Assembly: GCA_003168295.1 (NCBI GenBank)
Contig: PMST01000469.1
Coordinates: 3,508 to 8,943, forward strand
Length of the DNA: 5,436 nucleotides
Reading direction: 5' to 3'
DNA from: Actinomycetota bacterium
GTDB taxonomy: Bacteria > Actinomycetota > Actinomycetes > Streptosporangiales > Streptosporangiaceae
Shown here: positions 1 to 5,222 of the stretch, one piece after another
How positions within the stretch are numbered: the first letter of the stretch is position 1
Layout of the letters: each line of letters opens with the position of its first letter
The notes under the pieces: generated by a model
Database searches by the model: none
What the model saw: the letters and a program-made list of their open reading frames with translations, nothing else
What the model was told of the DNA's origin: nothing
Position numbers and translations under genes: made by a program

Positions 1-60
1 GCGTCGGTCGGGTCCGCGTCGGCCGGGTCCGCGTCGGCCGGATCCGCGTCAGCTGCGACC
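1..60. repeat. Four-copy 15-bp tandem repeat
   Basis: Four consecutive 15-bp units begin at 1, 16, 31 and 46. Units 1-3 follow GCGTCGGYCGGRTCC with one or two changes; unit 4 keeps GCGTC and diverges in its second half. The 15-bp period preserves reading frame, so the array would encode a five-residue repeat in either direction: (ASAGS) on the + strand or (ADADP) on the - strand. It looks like a low-complexity segment of a protein cut by the window edge. The array may extend left of base 1. Confidence 0.9.
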
Positions 61-69
61 GGCCTGTGA
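1..69 (+). CDS. Possible C-terminal end of an upstream gene (Ala/Ser/Gly repeat tail), partial
   Basis: Frame 1 is open from the window edge to TGA at 67-69 and ends in an Ala-Ser-Ala-Gly-Ser repeat tail followed by ...SAATGL. Third codon positions are mostly G or C (19 of 22), as in the genes downstream. No domain can be seen in 22 residues, so no function is proposed. The same bases can be read on the minus strand as the start of a divergent gene (see the entry at 1-92). The two readings are alternatives, and the sequence to the left would decide between them. Confidence 0.3.
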   Translation, partial: ASVGSASAGSASAGSASAATGL

Positions 70-92
70 GCCGCCCCCGCGGCCGGCGTCAT
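1..92 (-). CDS. Alternative reading: start of a divergent gene with acidic Ala/Asp/Pro repeat N terminus, partial
   Basis: On the minus strand an ATG at 92-90 opens a frame that stays open to the window edge. It begins MTPAAGAAHRPVAADADP and continues with ADADP repeats. G-first codons and G/C third positions (25 of 29) look coding. I see no Shine-Dalgarno sequence in front of it, and its start would abut the -10-like element of the forward gene at 104. It competes with the forward reading of the same repeat. No function can be assigned. Confidence 0.25.
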   Translation of the reverse strand, partial: MTPAAGAAHRPVAADADPADADPADADPTD

Positions 93-103
93 AGGCTGGC
101 CCG
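92..103 (+). promoter_or_regulatory. Probable leaderless-type promoter (-10 TAGGCT) of the M19 dipeptidase gene
   Basis: TAGGCT at 92-97 fits the actinobacterial -10 pattern TANNNT and ends 6 bases before the ATG at 104, so transcription could begin at or next to the A of the start codon. No Shine-Dalgarno sequence lies between it and the ATG (the spacer is GGCCCG). No convincing -35 box is visible, which is common for leaderless promoters. Transcription start mapping would test this. Confidence 0.5.
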
Positions 104-1297
104 ATGAGCGAACTCAACCAGCAGGCGCGGGACCTGCTCCGCCGGTTCCCGCTGATCGACGGCCACAACGACCTGCCGTGGGCGCTGCGCGAGAGGGCCG
201 CAGGCGACGTGAGCAAGGTCCGCCTCACCCCGCCCGGCGATCCCGGCGAGATGCCCGGCGATCCCGCCGAGGTCAACCTGGCTGCTCCGGTTGCGGGCCT
301 GCATACCGACCTACCCCGCCTGGCGGCCGGGGGAGTGGGCGCCCAGTTCTGGTCGGTATACGTCCCGGCCTCGGTCGCCGGAGATGGCGCGGTCACCGCG
401 GTGCTCGAGCAGATCGACCTGGCCTGCCTGATGATCTCGCGTTACCCCGAGGCGCTTGAGCTCGCGCTGACCGCCGCCGACGTGGAGCGGATCTTCGCGG
501 CGGGCCGGCTGGCGTCGCTGCTCGGAGCCGAGGGCGGTCACGCAATCGCCGGCTCGCTGGGCGTGCTGCGCATGCTGTACTCGCTCGGCGTCAGGTACCT
601 GACGCTGACCCACAACTCCAACGTCGGCTGGGCCGATTCGGCCACCGACGAACCGGCCGCCGGCGGCCTGAGCGACTTCGGTCGGCAGGTGGTCCGCGAG
701 ATGCAGCGGATCGGCATGCTCGTCGACCTGTCGCATGTCGCGGTTTCTACAATGCACGATTCGCTGGACGTGGCCCAGGCCCCGGTGATCTTCTCGCATT
801 CCTCCGCCCGCGCGCTCTGCGACGCCCCCCGCAACGTGCCCGACGACGTGCTCGCCCGGCTCGCGGACAATGGCGGTGTCTGCATGGTCACGTTCGTGCC
901 CGCCTTCGTCTCCCAGGAGTGCGCCGACTGGCTAGCCGACCTCAAGGTCGAGGCCGCGCGCCGGGGCGTGGACCCGAGGGACCTCGACCAGCTGTTCAGC
1001 CTCAAGCCAGAATGGGAACTCACCCACCCGCTGCCCGTGGCCAAGCTGGCCCAGGTGGCTGACCACATAGATCACGTCCGCAAGGTCGCCGGCGTCGAGC
1101 ACGTCGGCCTCGGCGGCGACTTCGATGGCACCTCCGACGTCACCGTCGGCCTGGAGGATGTCTCCGCCTACCCGGCCCTGTTCGCCGAGCTCCTGGCCCG
1201 CGGCTGGACCGAACCCGACTGCGCCGCCCTAGCCGGCGGCAACCTCCTGCGCGCTCTCCGCGGGGCCGAGTCCTTCGCCGCCCGCGCCCGGACCTAG
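104..1297 (+). CDS. Peptidase M19 (membrane/renal dipeptidase family) zinc dipeptidase
   Basis: The 397-residue protein is close to the usual family length (about 350-400). M19 enzymes are binuclear zinc hydrolases that cleave dipeptides, and several accept a D-residue at the C-terminal position. Visible family landmarks, in order: DGHNDLPW with metal ligands H21 and D23; GAEGGH with the bridging-type E143; LSHV with H211; FSHSSARALCDAPRNVPDD with H232; and the closing HIDHVRKVAGVEHVGLGGDFDG with D339, followed by GLEDVSAYPALFAELL and GGNLLR. No signal peptide or membrane segment is seen, so a cytoplasmic enzyme is likely despite the family name. Residues 44-58 hold a small duplicated insert (PGDPGEM/PGDPAEV). 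The ATG is chosen because it follows a leaderless-type -10 element and gives a normal N terminus just before the metal motif. The substrate is unknown. Its place ahead of wall genes makes muropeptide-derived L,D-dipeptides plausible (inference). Confidence 0.93.
   Translation: MSELNQQARDLLRRFPLIDGHNDLPWALRERAAGDVSKVRLTPPGDPGEMPGDPAEVNLAAPVAGLHTDLPRLAAGGVGAQFWSVYVPASVAGDGAVTAVLEQIDLACLMISRYPEALELALTAADVERIFAAGRLASLLGAEGGHAIAGSLGVLRMLYSLGVRYLTLTHNSNVGWADSATDEPAAGGLSDFGRQVVREMQRIGMLVDLSHVAVSTMHDSLDVAQAPVIFSHSSARALCDAPRNVPDDVLARLADNGGVCMVTFVPAFVSQECADWLADLKVEAARRGVDPRDLDQLFSLKPEWELTHPLPVAKLAQVADHIDHVRKVAGVEHVGLGGDFDGTSDVTVGLEDVSAYPALFAELLARGWTEPDCAALAGGNLLRALRGAESFAARART
233..272 (+). repeat. Tandem 21-bp duplication inside the dipeptidase gene
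   Basis: The unit starting CCCGGCGATCCCGGCGAG at 233 recurs at 254 with one mismatch over the first 18 bases. It encodes the in-frame heptapeptide pair PGDPGEM and PGDPAEV between the N-terminal metal site and the LHTDLPRL segment. It probably forms a surface loop. Confidence 0.75.
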
Positions 1298-1315
1298 CTG
1301 GGCCCGGCTCCCCGC

Positions 1316-1329
1316 TAAGCTCTGACCCG
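1316..1329 (+). promoter_or_regulatory. Probable leaderless-type promoter (-10 TAAGCT) of pgeF
   Basis: TAAGCT at 1316-1321 lies 8 bases before the ATG at 1330, with CTGACCCG between and no Shine-Dalgarno sequence. The arrangement closely parallels the one before the gene at 104 (TAGGCT, then GGCCCG, then ATG). It suggests that pgeF-murL-murD2 can be transcribed separately from the dipeptidase gene, although the 32-bp gap also permits read-through. No clear -35 box is seen. Confidence 0.45.
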
Positions 1330-2280
1330 ATGACCTCCCACACCCAGCCGCTCCCGGCGAGCCCGATATCCGCTGGCCTCACCGCATGGCGCGAGGCCGG
1401 CCCTCTGCGGCTGCTGACCTGGCCCGCGCTGGACGCCTCCGGCGCGGACGCCGCGGTCACGGCTCGCTACGGCGGAGTGTCGTCCGGGGTTTACACATCG
1501 CTGAATCTGAGCCTGAGCGTCGGCGACGATCCGGCCGCCGTGCTGGAGAACCGGCGGCGGCTAGCGGCCGGGTTCGGTGCCCGTCCGGCTGACTTCGTGT
1601 TCGCGGGCCAGGTCCACGGGGCTGACGTCCGGGTCGTCGGCGAGGCCGACCGGGGCCGCGGCGCGTTCTCGCTGGACGACGCGGTCCCGGCCACGGACGC
1701 GCTGGTGACCAGCTCGCCCGGCGTGGTGCTCGCGATCTTGACGGCCGACTGCGTGCCCATCGTGCTGCACGATCCCGTCGCCGGCGTGCTCGCCTGCGTG
1801 CACGCCGGCTGGCGCGGCACCGTCGCCCGGGTGTCCGCCGCGGCCGTCGCCGCCATGCAGACCCTGGGGTCCCGCCCCGCCGACGTGATCGCCGGAATCG
1901 GCCCCGCCATCCTCGCGGCCCGTTATCAGGTCGGCCCCGACGTCTACCAGGCCGTCACTCAGGCCTTCGGCCCCGCCCCCTTCATCCAGCCCGACGCCGT
2001 CCCGGACCGCTGGCGGCTGGACCTATGGTCAGCAAACCGTTTCGTCCTCACCGAGGCCGGTGTCCCGCCGCGCCACATCCACATCACAGAGATCCCCACC
2101 GGACCCACTGGACCCACTGGGCCCCTTGGCCACGCCGACTCCGCCGACTCCGCCGACTCCGCTGGCCCCACCGGCCCCACGGAACCCGCCCGCCCCGGAT
2201 ACTTCTTCAGTGACCGCTCCGCCCGCCCGTGCGGACGCCTCGCCCTGATCGCCCGCCTGCGAACCGGAGGTAACCGGTGA
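1330..2280 (+). CDS. pgeF: Peptidoglycan editing factor PgeF (YfiH/DUF152 'laccase-domain' family)
   Basis: This 316-residue protein has the family signature in order: RYGGVSSGVYTSLNLS (46-61), GDDPAAVLENRR, FAGQVHGADV with H96, ATDALVT, LTADCVPIVL with C141, CVHAGWRGT with H158, GIGPAI, WRLDLWSANR and a final YFFSDR...GRLALIARL. H96, C141 and H158 are the conserved metal/catalytic trio. In E. coli the homologue YfiH is an amidase that removes UDP-MurNAc-L-Ser made by MurC mischarging, so that only L-Ala occupies position 1. The family is often mislabelled as polyphenol oxidase or laccase. Two oddities: the usual Cys-Thr before the FFS motif is absent, and about 25-30 low-complexity residues (GPT and ADS repeats, 258-288) fill that position. 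It also has about 28 residues before the first conserved strand. Its stop overlaps the GTG start of murL by 4 bp, which supports a shared role in precursor synthesis. Confidence 0.92.
   Translation: MTSHTQPLPASPISAGLTAWREAGPLRLLTWPALDASGADAAVTARYGGVSSGVYTSLNLSLSVGDDPAAVLENRRRLAAGFGARPADFVFAGQVHGADVRVVGEADRGRGAFSLDDAVPATDALVTSSPGVVLAILTADCVPIVLHDPVAGVLACVHAGWRGTVARVSAAAVAAMQTLGSRPADVIAGIGPAILAARYQVGPDVYQAVTQAFGPAPFIQPDAVPDRWRLDLWSANRFVLTEAGVPPRHIHITEIPTGPTGPTGPLGHADSADSADSAGPTGPTEPARPGYFFSDRSARPCGRLALIARLRTGGNR
2101..2187 (+). repeat. 9-bp in-frame repeats inside pgeF (GPT and ADS tracts)
   Basis: GGACCCACT occurs at 2101 and 2110, with a decayed third unit at 2119. GCCGACTCC occurs three times exactly at 2134, 2143 and 2152. 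A GGCCCCACC-type unit at 2164 and 2173 restores the GPT pattern. Together they encode GPTGPTGPLGH, ADSADSADS and AGPTGPTEPA. Units are multiples of three, so copy-number change would keep frame. The tract lies in a C-terminal loop, away from the catalytic H/C/H residues. Confidence 0.9.
2266..2276 (+). promoter_or_regulatory. Strong ribosome binding site deciding the GTG start of murL
   Basis: GGAGG at 2266-2270 lies 6 bases before GTG 2277, inside the last codons of pgeF. It favours this start over the internal in-frame GTG codons at 2328 and 2337. It also allows independent as well as coupled initiation. Confidence 0.8.
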
Positions 2281-3704
2281 ACCAAGGGGCCCCCGCCGCC
2301 GTTGGATGTGACATTCTGCCCGAAAGAGTGGGTACGGTGTCACAGCCATCCGCTCGCGGGCGGGTGTTCCGGTACCTGGCCTACGCCGCGGACCCGCAGC
2401 GAGGCACACTGACCTGCCGGTATGAACTGGACGGGCGCGAGTTCGCGGAGCGCTTCACGCTGCCGGGCGGGCCGCGCTGGCGCAGCGAAGCCGCCCGCGC
2501 GGCCGCGCGGCTGGTGTTCCTGCTGGCGGGCGTGTCCTACTACAAGACCGCCGCGCCACCGCTCATCGACCTGGGCGAGACCGCGCTGACCGAAACGGAG
2601 CTGGCCTTCCTCCGCGATTTTTACGTGCAGGGCCTGGGCGAGTTCGGCTACCGCAACAACCTGGACCTGACCTCGCTGCGCATCGAGGCCCGTCGCCGCC
2701 AGCCCCAGGAAGCCGCCGCTTCCGAGCCGGTCGGCCAGCGCCGGGCCCTGGTGCCGTTCGGCGGCGGAATCGATTCGATCGTGGTGGTAGAGCGGGTCCG
2801 GCGGCTCGCTGATGTGGCGCTGTTCGTGGTGAACCGGCCCGCCGACCGGTTCGCGGCCATCGAGGCTCCGGCCGCGGTGACCGGGTTGCCCATCGTCCGC
2901 GCGGAACGAGAGATCGATCCGCAGCTGCTGCGCTCCGCCGAGCTCGGCTTCCTGAACGGGCACGTACCGGTGACCGGCATCCTGTCCGCGATCGCGGTCT
3001 TGGCCGCAGTGCTCGAGGACCGGGACGCGGTGGTGATGTCCAACGAGTGGTCGGCGTCGGTCCCCACGCTGGAGTACGACGGGCGGCCGGTGAACCACCA
3101 GTTCTCCAAGAGTGACATGTTCGAGGCCGCCTTCCGCGCCGTCCTGGCCCGCGCCGCCGCCTATCCCGGCTCCGCCGCCGGCTCCGACCCCGCCCCGCCA
3201 CGGCTGCCCGAGTACTTTTCCTGGCTGAGAGACCGGACCGAGCTCTGGGTCGGGCAGGAATTCGCGGCCCTTGAGCAGTACCACGGTTCGTTCCGTAGTT
3301 GTAATAAGGCCTTTTACAGTGACAAGGCCCGTCGGCTCGATCACTGGTGCGGCCAGTGTGACAAGTGCTGTTTCATCGACCTGATCCTCGCGCCGTTCCT
3401 GCCGGCCAGGGCGCTGCGGCGGATCTTCGCGGTGACCGGGGAACCGCTCGGTAATCCGGAGCTGGCCGGGAAGTTCCGGGCCCTGCTCGGCGCCGGCGCC
3501 AAGCCGTTCGAGTGCGTCGGCGAGGTCAGCGAGTGCCGGGCCGCGGTCTTGCTGGCCGCGCGGCGGGATGACCGAGCCGGTGACGCGCTGCTTGCCGAAC
3601 TTGCGCTCGAGGTGGCCGCCTGGCCGGACGCGCCGTCCGCCGCGGACGCCGTCGCCATGCTGGCCCCGGTGGGCGAGAACTTTATCCCGGCCGGATACCG
3701 ATGA
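2277..3704 (+). CDS. murL: MurL-type UDP-N-acetyl-alpha-D-muramoyl-L-alanyl-L-glutamate epimerase
   Basis: This 475-residue cytoplasmic enzyme is predicted to invert the terminal L-Glu of UDP-MurNAc-L-Ala-L-Glu to D-Glu, using ATP and Mg2+. Layout: an N-terminal domain (about 30-140, FRYLAYA...LTCRYELDG, GVSYYKTAAP, FLRDFYVQGLGEFGYRNNLDL); a PP-loop-like nucleotide site VPFGGGIDSIVV (159-170); ALFVVNRPADRF; LNGHVPVTGILSAIA (226-240); VMSNEWSAS (253-261); VNHQFSKSD; and a Cys cluster with C342, then CGQCDKCCF (C358, C361, C364, C365). The PP-loop plus CxxCxxC pattern recalls ATP-pyrophosphatase enzymes such as QueC and fits carboxylate activation by AMP transfer before epimerisation; the metal role of the cysteines is inferred. 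Initiation at GTG 2277 is set by GGAGG six bases upstream, with a GTGA overlap with pgeF. The stop overlaps murD2 by ATGA. The adjacent L-Glu ligase strongly supports the MurL call over a generic PP-loop protein. Confidence 0.93.
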   Translation: MNQGAPAAVGCDILPERVGTVSQPSARGRVFRYLAYAADPQRGTLTCRYELDGREFAERFTLPGGPRWRSEAARAAARLVFLLAGVSYYKTAAPPLIDLGETALTETELAFLRDFYVQGLGEFGYRNNLDLTSLRIEARRRQPQEAAASEPVGQRRALVPFGGGIDSIVVVERVRRLADVALFVVNRPADRFAAIEAPAAVTGLPIVRAEREIDPQLLRSAELGFLNGHVPVTGILSAIAVLAAVLEDRDAVVMSNEWSASVPTLEYDGRPVNHQFSKSDMFEAAFRAVLARAAAYPGSAAGSDPAPPRLPEYFSWLRDRTELWVGQEFAALEQYHGSFRSCNKAFYSDKARRLDHWCGQCDKCCFIDLILAPFLPARALRRIFAVTGEPLGNPELAGKFRALLGAGAKPFECVGEVSECRAAVLLAARRDDRAGDALLAELALEVAAWPDAPSAADAVAMLAPVGENFIPAGYR

Positions 3705-5071
3705 CCGCCCCCCGGCCCAAACTCGCCTGGTCCGACCTAACCGGAGCCCGAGTCGGCATCTGGGGGCTGGGCCGCGAGGGCCACGCGAACCTGCGCAAGC
3801 TAGCCTCGCTGGGCGTCGAGCCGATCCTGGTCAATGACCACCCTCAGCCCGACCCTGACGGCCGCCCGGTGCTCGCCACTGCCGCGGGCGGGCTCGCCGC
3901 CCTGGAACAGTGCGACGTGGTGGTGAAGACGCCGGGCCTGAGCCGGTACCGGCCCGAGGTGGCCCGCCTGTCCGATCTGGGCATCCCAGTCGTCGGCGGC
4001 CTGGGCCTGTGGCTCGCCGAAGCTGACCTGCGTCGGGTGCTGTGCGTGACGGGAACCAAGGGCAAGAGCACCACGTCGTCGGTCACCGGGCACCTGCTGA
4101 CGCAGCTGGGCTATCGATGCATGGTCGGCGGGAACATCGGCGCGTCGCCGTACGACCCCGCCGAGGATTCCGGGTCGGGCGACTTCGACTACTGGGTCAT
4201 CGAGGTGTCCAGCTACCAGGCCACCGACCTGCCGTACTCTCCTCCCGTAGTCGCGGTCACCTCGCTGCACCCAGACCACCTCGACTGGCACGGCGGGGTC
4301 GAGCAGTACTACCGGGACAAGCTCTCCGCCTGCTCGCAGCCCGGTGCCGAACTAACCGTGGCCAACGCCGACAGCGACCTGCTCGCCGAGCGAGTGGCGC
4401 TGCTCGGACCGCGGGTGGAGTGGGTGTCCGCCGACGACGATCCCGGCGCGGACTGGATGGAGCCGCTCGGGCTGCCCGGCCGGCACAACCGCCGCAACGC
4501 GCTCATCGCCCGCCGCTGCCTGGTCGCCATGGGCGTGCCCGGCGCCGCCGATGACGACCGGCTGCGCGTCGCCGCCGCCGGTTATCAACCCCTGCCGAAC
4601 CGGCTCACGTCGATCGGCACGGTCAGCGGCGTCACCTTCGTCGACGACAGCCTGTCCACGAACGTGCTGCCCACCCTGGCCGCGCTCGACGCTTTCCCCG
4701 GCCGACGGATCGCGCTGATCGTCGGCGGTCACGACCGCGGCATCGACTACGCCCCGCTGGCGGCCGGCATCGTGGCGCGCCCAGCGCCGACCTACGTGCT
4801 GACCCTCCCCGACAGCGGCCCCCGAATCCGCGCCGAGATCGACCAGGCCGCCCTCGACCAGGCCGCCAGGAACCAAGCGCCAGATCAGGCCCCGCTCTTC
4901 GCGGGCGTAACCGACCGCCCGGACCTGGAGTCGGCAGTAGCGGTGGCGCACCGGTGGGCCAAGCCGGATGGCGTGGTCCTCCTGTCGCCGGCCGCGCCCA
5001 GCTTCGGCCAGTTCCGCGACTACCGCGACCGCGGCGAAGCCTTCGCCCGCGCCATGCACGCGATCCCGTAG
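3701..5071 (+). CDS. murD2: MurD2-type UDP-N-acetylmuramoyl-L-alanine--L-glutamate ligase
   Basis: This Mur ligase has 456 residues, near the usual MurD length. It is predicted to join L-Glu to UDP-MurNAc-L-Ala with ATP hydrolysis, giving the substrate of MurL. Domains: N-terminal Rossmann-like UMA-binding part (VGIWGLGREGHANLRKL, 18-34; VVVKTPGLSRYRPEV, 73-87); central ATPase with P-loop GTKGKSTTS (118-126), VGGNIG (142-147), catalytic EVSSYQ with E168, TSLHPDHLDWHG with H190, and RDKLSA with K207, the lysine carbamylated in this family; GRHNRRNALIA (260-270); and the C-terminal domain with FVDDSLSTN (313-321), VGGHDRGIDY (341-350) and LLSPAAPSFGQFRDYRDRGEAF. In D-Glu MurD the corresponding motif is usually NDSKATN; here Leu replaces that Lys, fitting a different Glu stereochemistry. 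The ATGA overlap with murL and lack of a strong Shine-Dalgarno imply translational coupling. An Asp-Gln-Ala-rich stretch lies at 381-396. Confidence 0.93.
   Translation: MTAPRPKLAWSDLTGARVGIWGLGREGHANLRKLASLGVEPILVNDHPQPDPDGRPVLATAAGGLAALEQCDVVVKTPGLSRYRPEVARLSDLGIPVVGGLGLWLAEADLRRVLCVTGTKGKSTTSSVTGHLLTQLGYRCMVGGNIGASPYDPAEDSGSGDFDYWVIEVSSYQATDLPYSPPVVAVTSLHPDHLDWHGGVEQYYRDKLSACSQPGAELTVANADSDLLAERVALLGPRVEWVSADDDPGADWMEPLGLPGRHNRRNALIARRCLVAMGVPGAADDDRLRVAAAGYQPLPNRLTSIGTVSGVTFVDDSLSTNVLPTLAALDAFPGRRIALIVGGHDRGIDYAPLAAGIVARPAPTYVLTLPDSGPRIRAEIDQAALDQAARNQAPDQAPLFAGVTDRPDLESAVAVAHRWAKPDGVVLLSPAAPSFGQFRDYRDRGEAFARAMHAIP
4841..4867 (+). repeat. 12-bp direct repeat inside murD2
   Basis: GACCAGGCCGCC occurs exactly at 4841-4852 and 4856-4867, in frame and separated by one CTC codon (15-bp period). 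It encodes DQAALDQAA within a hydrophilic C-terminal-domain loop. Confidence 0.8.
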
Positions 5072-5145
5072 CCATTCAGTTTCGGAACCCGCAGCCACTC
5101 AGCCCCCGGGACCGGTCCGCCGACCCCGCTGTCGTCACACCAATC

Positions 5146-5155
5146 ACACTAGTGT
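5146..5155. promoter_or_regulatory. Perfect 10-bp palindrome, candidate operator
   Basis: ACACTAGTGT is its own reverse complement and sits at the left edge of the A+T-rich intergenic island, about 125 bp before the GTG at 5281. Its right half also contains TAGTGT, which fits the actinobacterial -10 pattern TANNNT. It could be a dimeric regulator site or a promoter element; the regulator is unknown. Confidence 0.35.
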
Positions 5156-5187
5156 CTTAATTCGAATATCTCATCCTACCAAGGTAA

Positions 5188-5202
5188 TAGGCTTGCAGCC
5201 TA
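5188..5202. promoter_or_regulatory. Inverted repeat overlapping the candidate -35 box, possible operator
   Basis: TAGGCT and AGCCTA form perfect 6-bp arms around a TGC centre. The candidate -35 TTGCAG (5193-5198) lies inside it, so a protein bound here would block polymerase. It could also form a small hairpin, but no U-tract follows, which argues against a terminator. Confidence 0.4.
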
Positions 5203-5221
5203 AGGCCTGATTCGCTATTAT
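5193..5221 (+). promoter_or_regulatory. Sigma-70-like promoter for the gene starting at 5281
   Basis: TTGCAG (5193-5198) and TATTAT (5216-5221) are separated by 17 bases. The -10 matches TATAAT in five of six positions; the -35 matches only its TTG. Both lie in an A+T-rich island unlike the rest of the window. The predicted transcript would start near 5228 and carry a leader of roughly 50 bases that includes the inverted repeat at 5223-5253. Confidence 0.5.
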
Positions 5222-5222
5222 G

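Noticed and set aside
1..60. CRISPR-like array
   Set aside because: The units are contiguous 15-mers without spacers and keep an open frame, so this is a coding tandem repeat.
1298..1329. Terminator between the dipeptidase gene and pgeF
   Set aside because: The 32-bp gap contains GGGCCC but no stem-loop of useful length and no T-run.
1330..2280. Annotation as laccase or polyphenol oxidase
   Set aside because: The domain name is historical. The H/C/H motif pattern is that of PgeF/YfiH, and multicopper oxidase copper motifs are absent.
2340..3344. Long minus-strand open frame (334 codons) opposite murL
   Set aside because: Long antisense frames are expected in high-G+C coding DNA. The plus strand here carries recognisable MurL motifs and a proper ribosome binding site, and the antisense product shows no domain.
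2277..3704. Annotation as QueC or another tRNA/deazapurine PP-loop enzyme
   Set aside because: The PP-loop and Cys cluster are similar, but the protein is about twice QueC's length, has MurL-type N-terminal segments and is coupled to a Mur ligase.
3701..5071. Annotation as canonical MurD (D-Glu adding)
   Set aside because: The NDSKATN-type motif is DDSLSTN here and the gene is coupled to murL, so the L-Glu ligase is the better call, although assay would be needed to prove it.
4352..5098. Minus-strand open frame (248 codons) opposite murD2
   Set aside because: It is a shadow of the Mur ligase frame. Its product is a low-complexity Arg/Gly/Val/Ala mixture with no motif, and no start signals are visible.
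5072..5140. Intrinsic terminator after murD2
   Set aside because: I found only the loop-less palindrome GGACCGGTCC (5109-5118) and an imperfect 10-bp direct repeat (5070-5079 and 5093-5102). There is no stem-loop followed by a U-tract.
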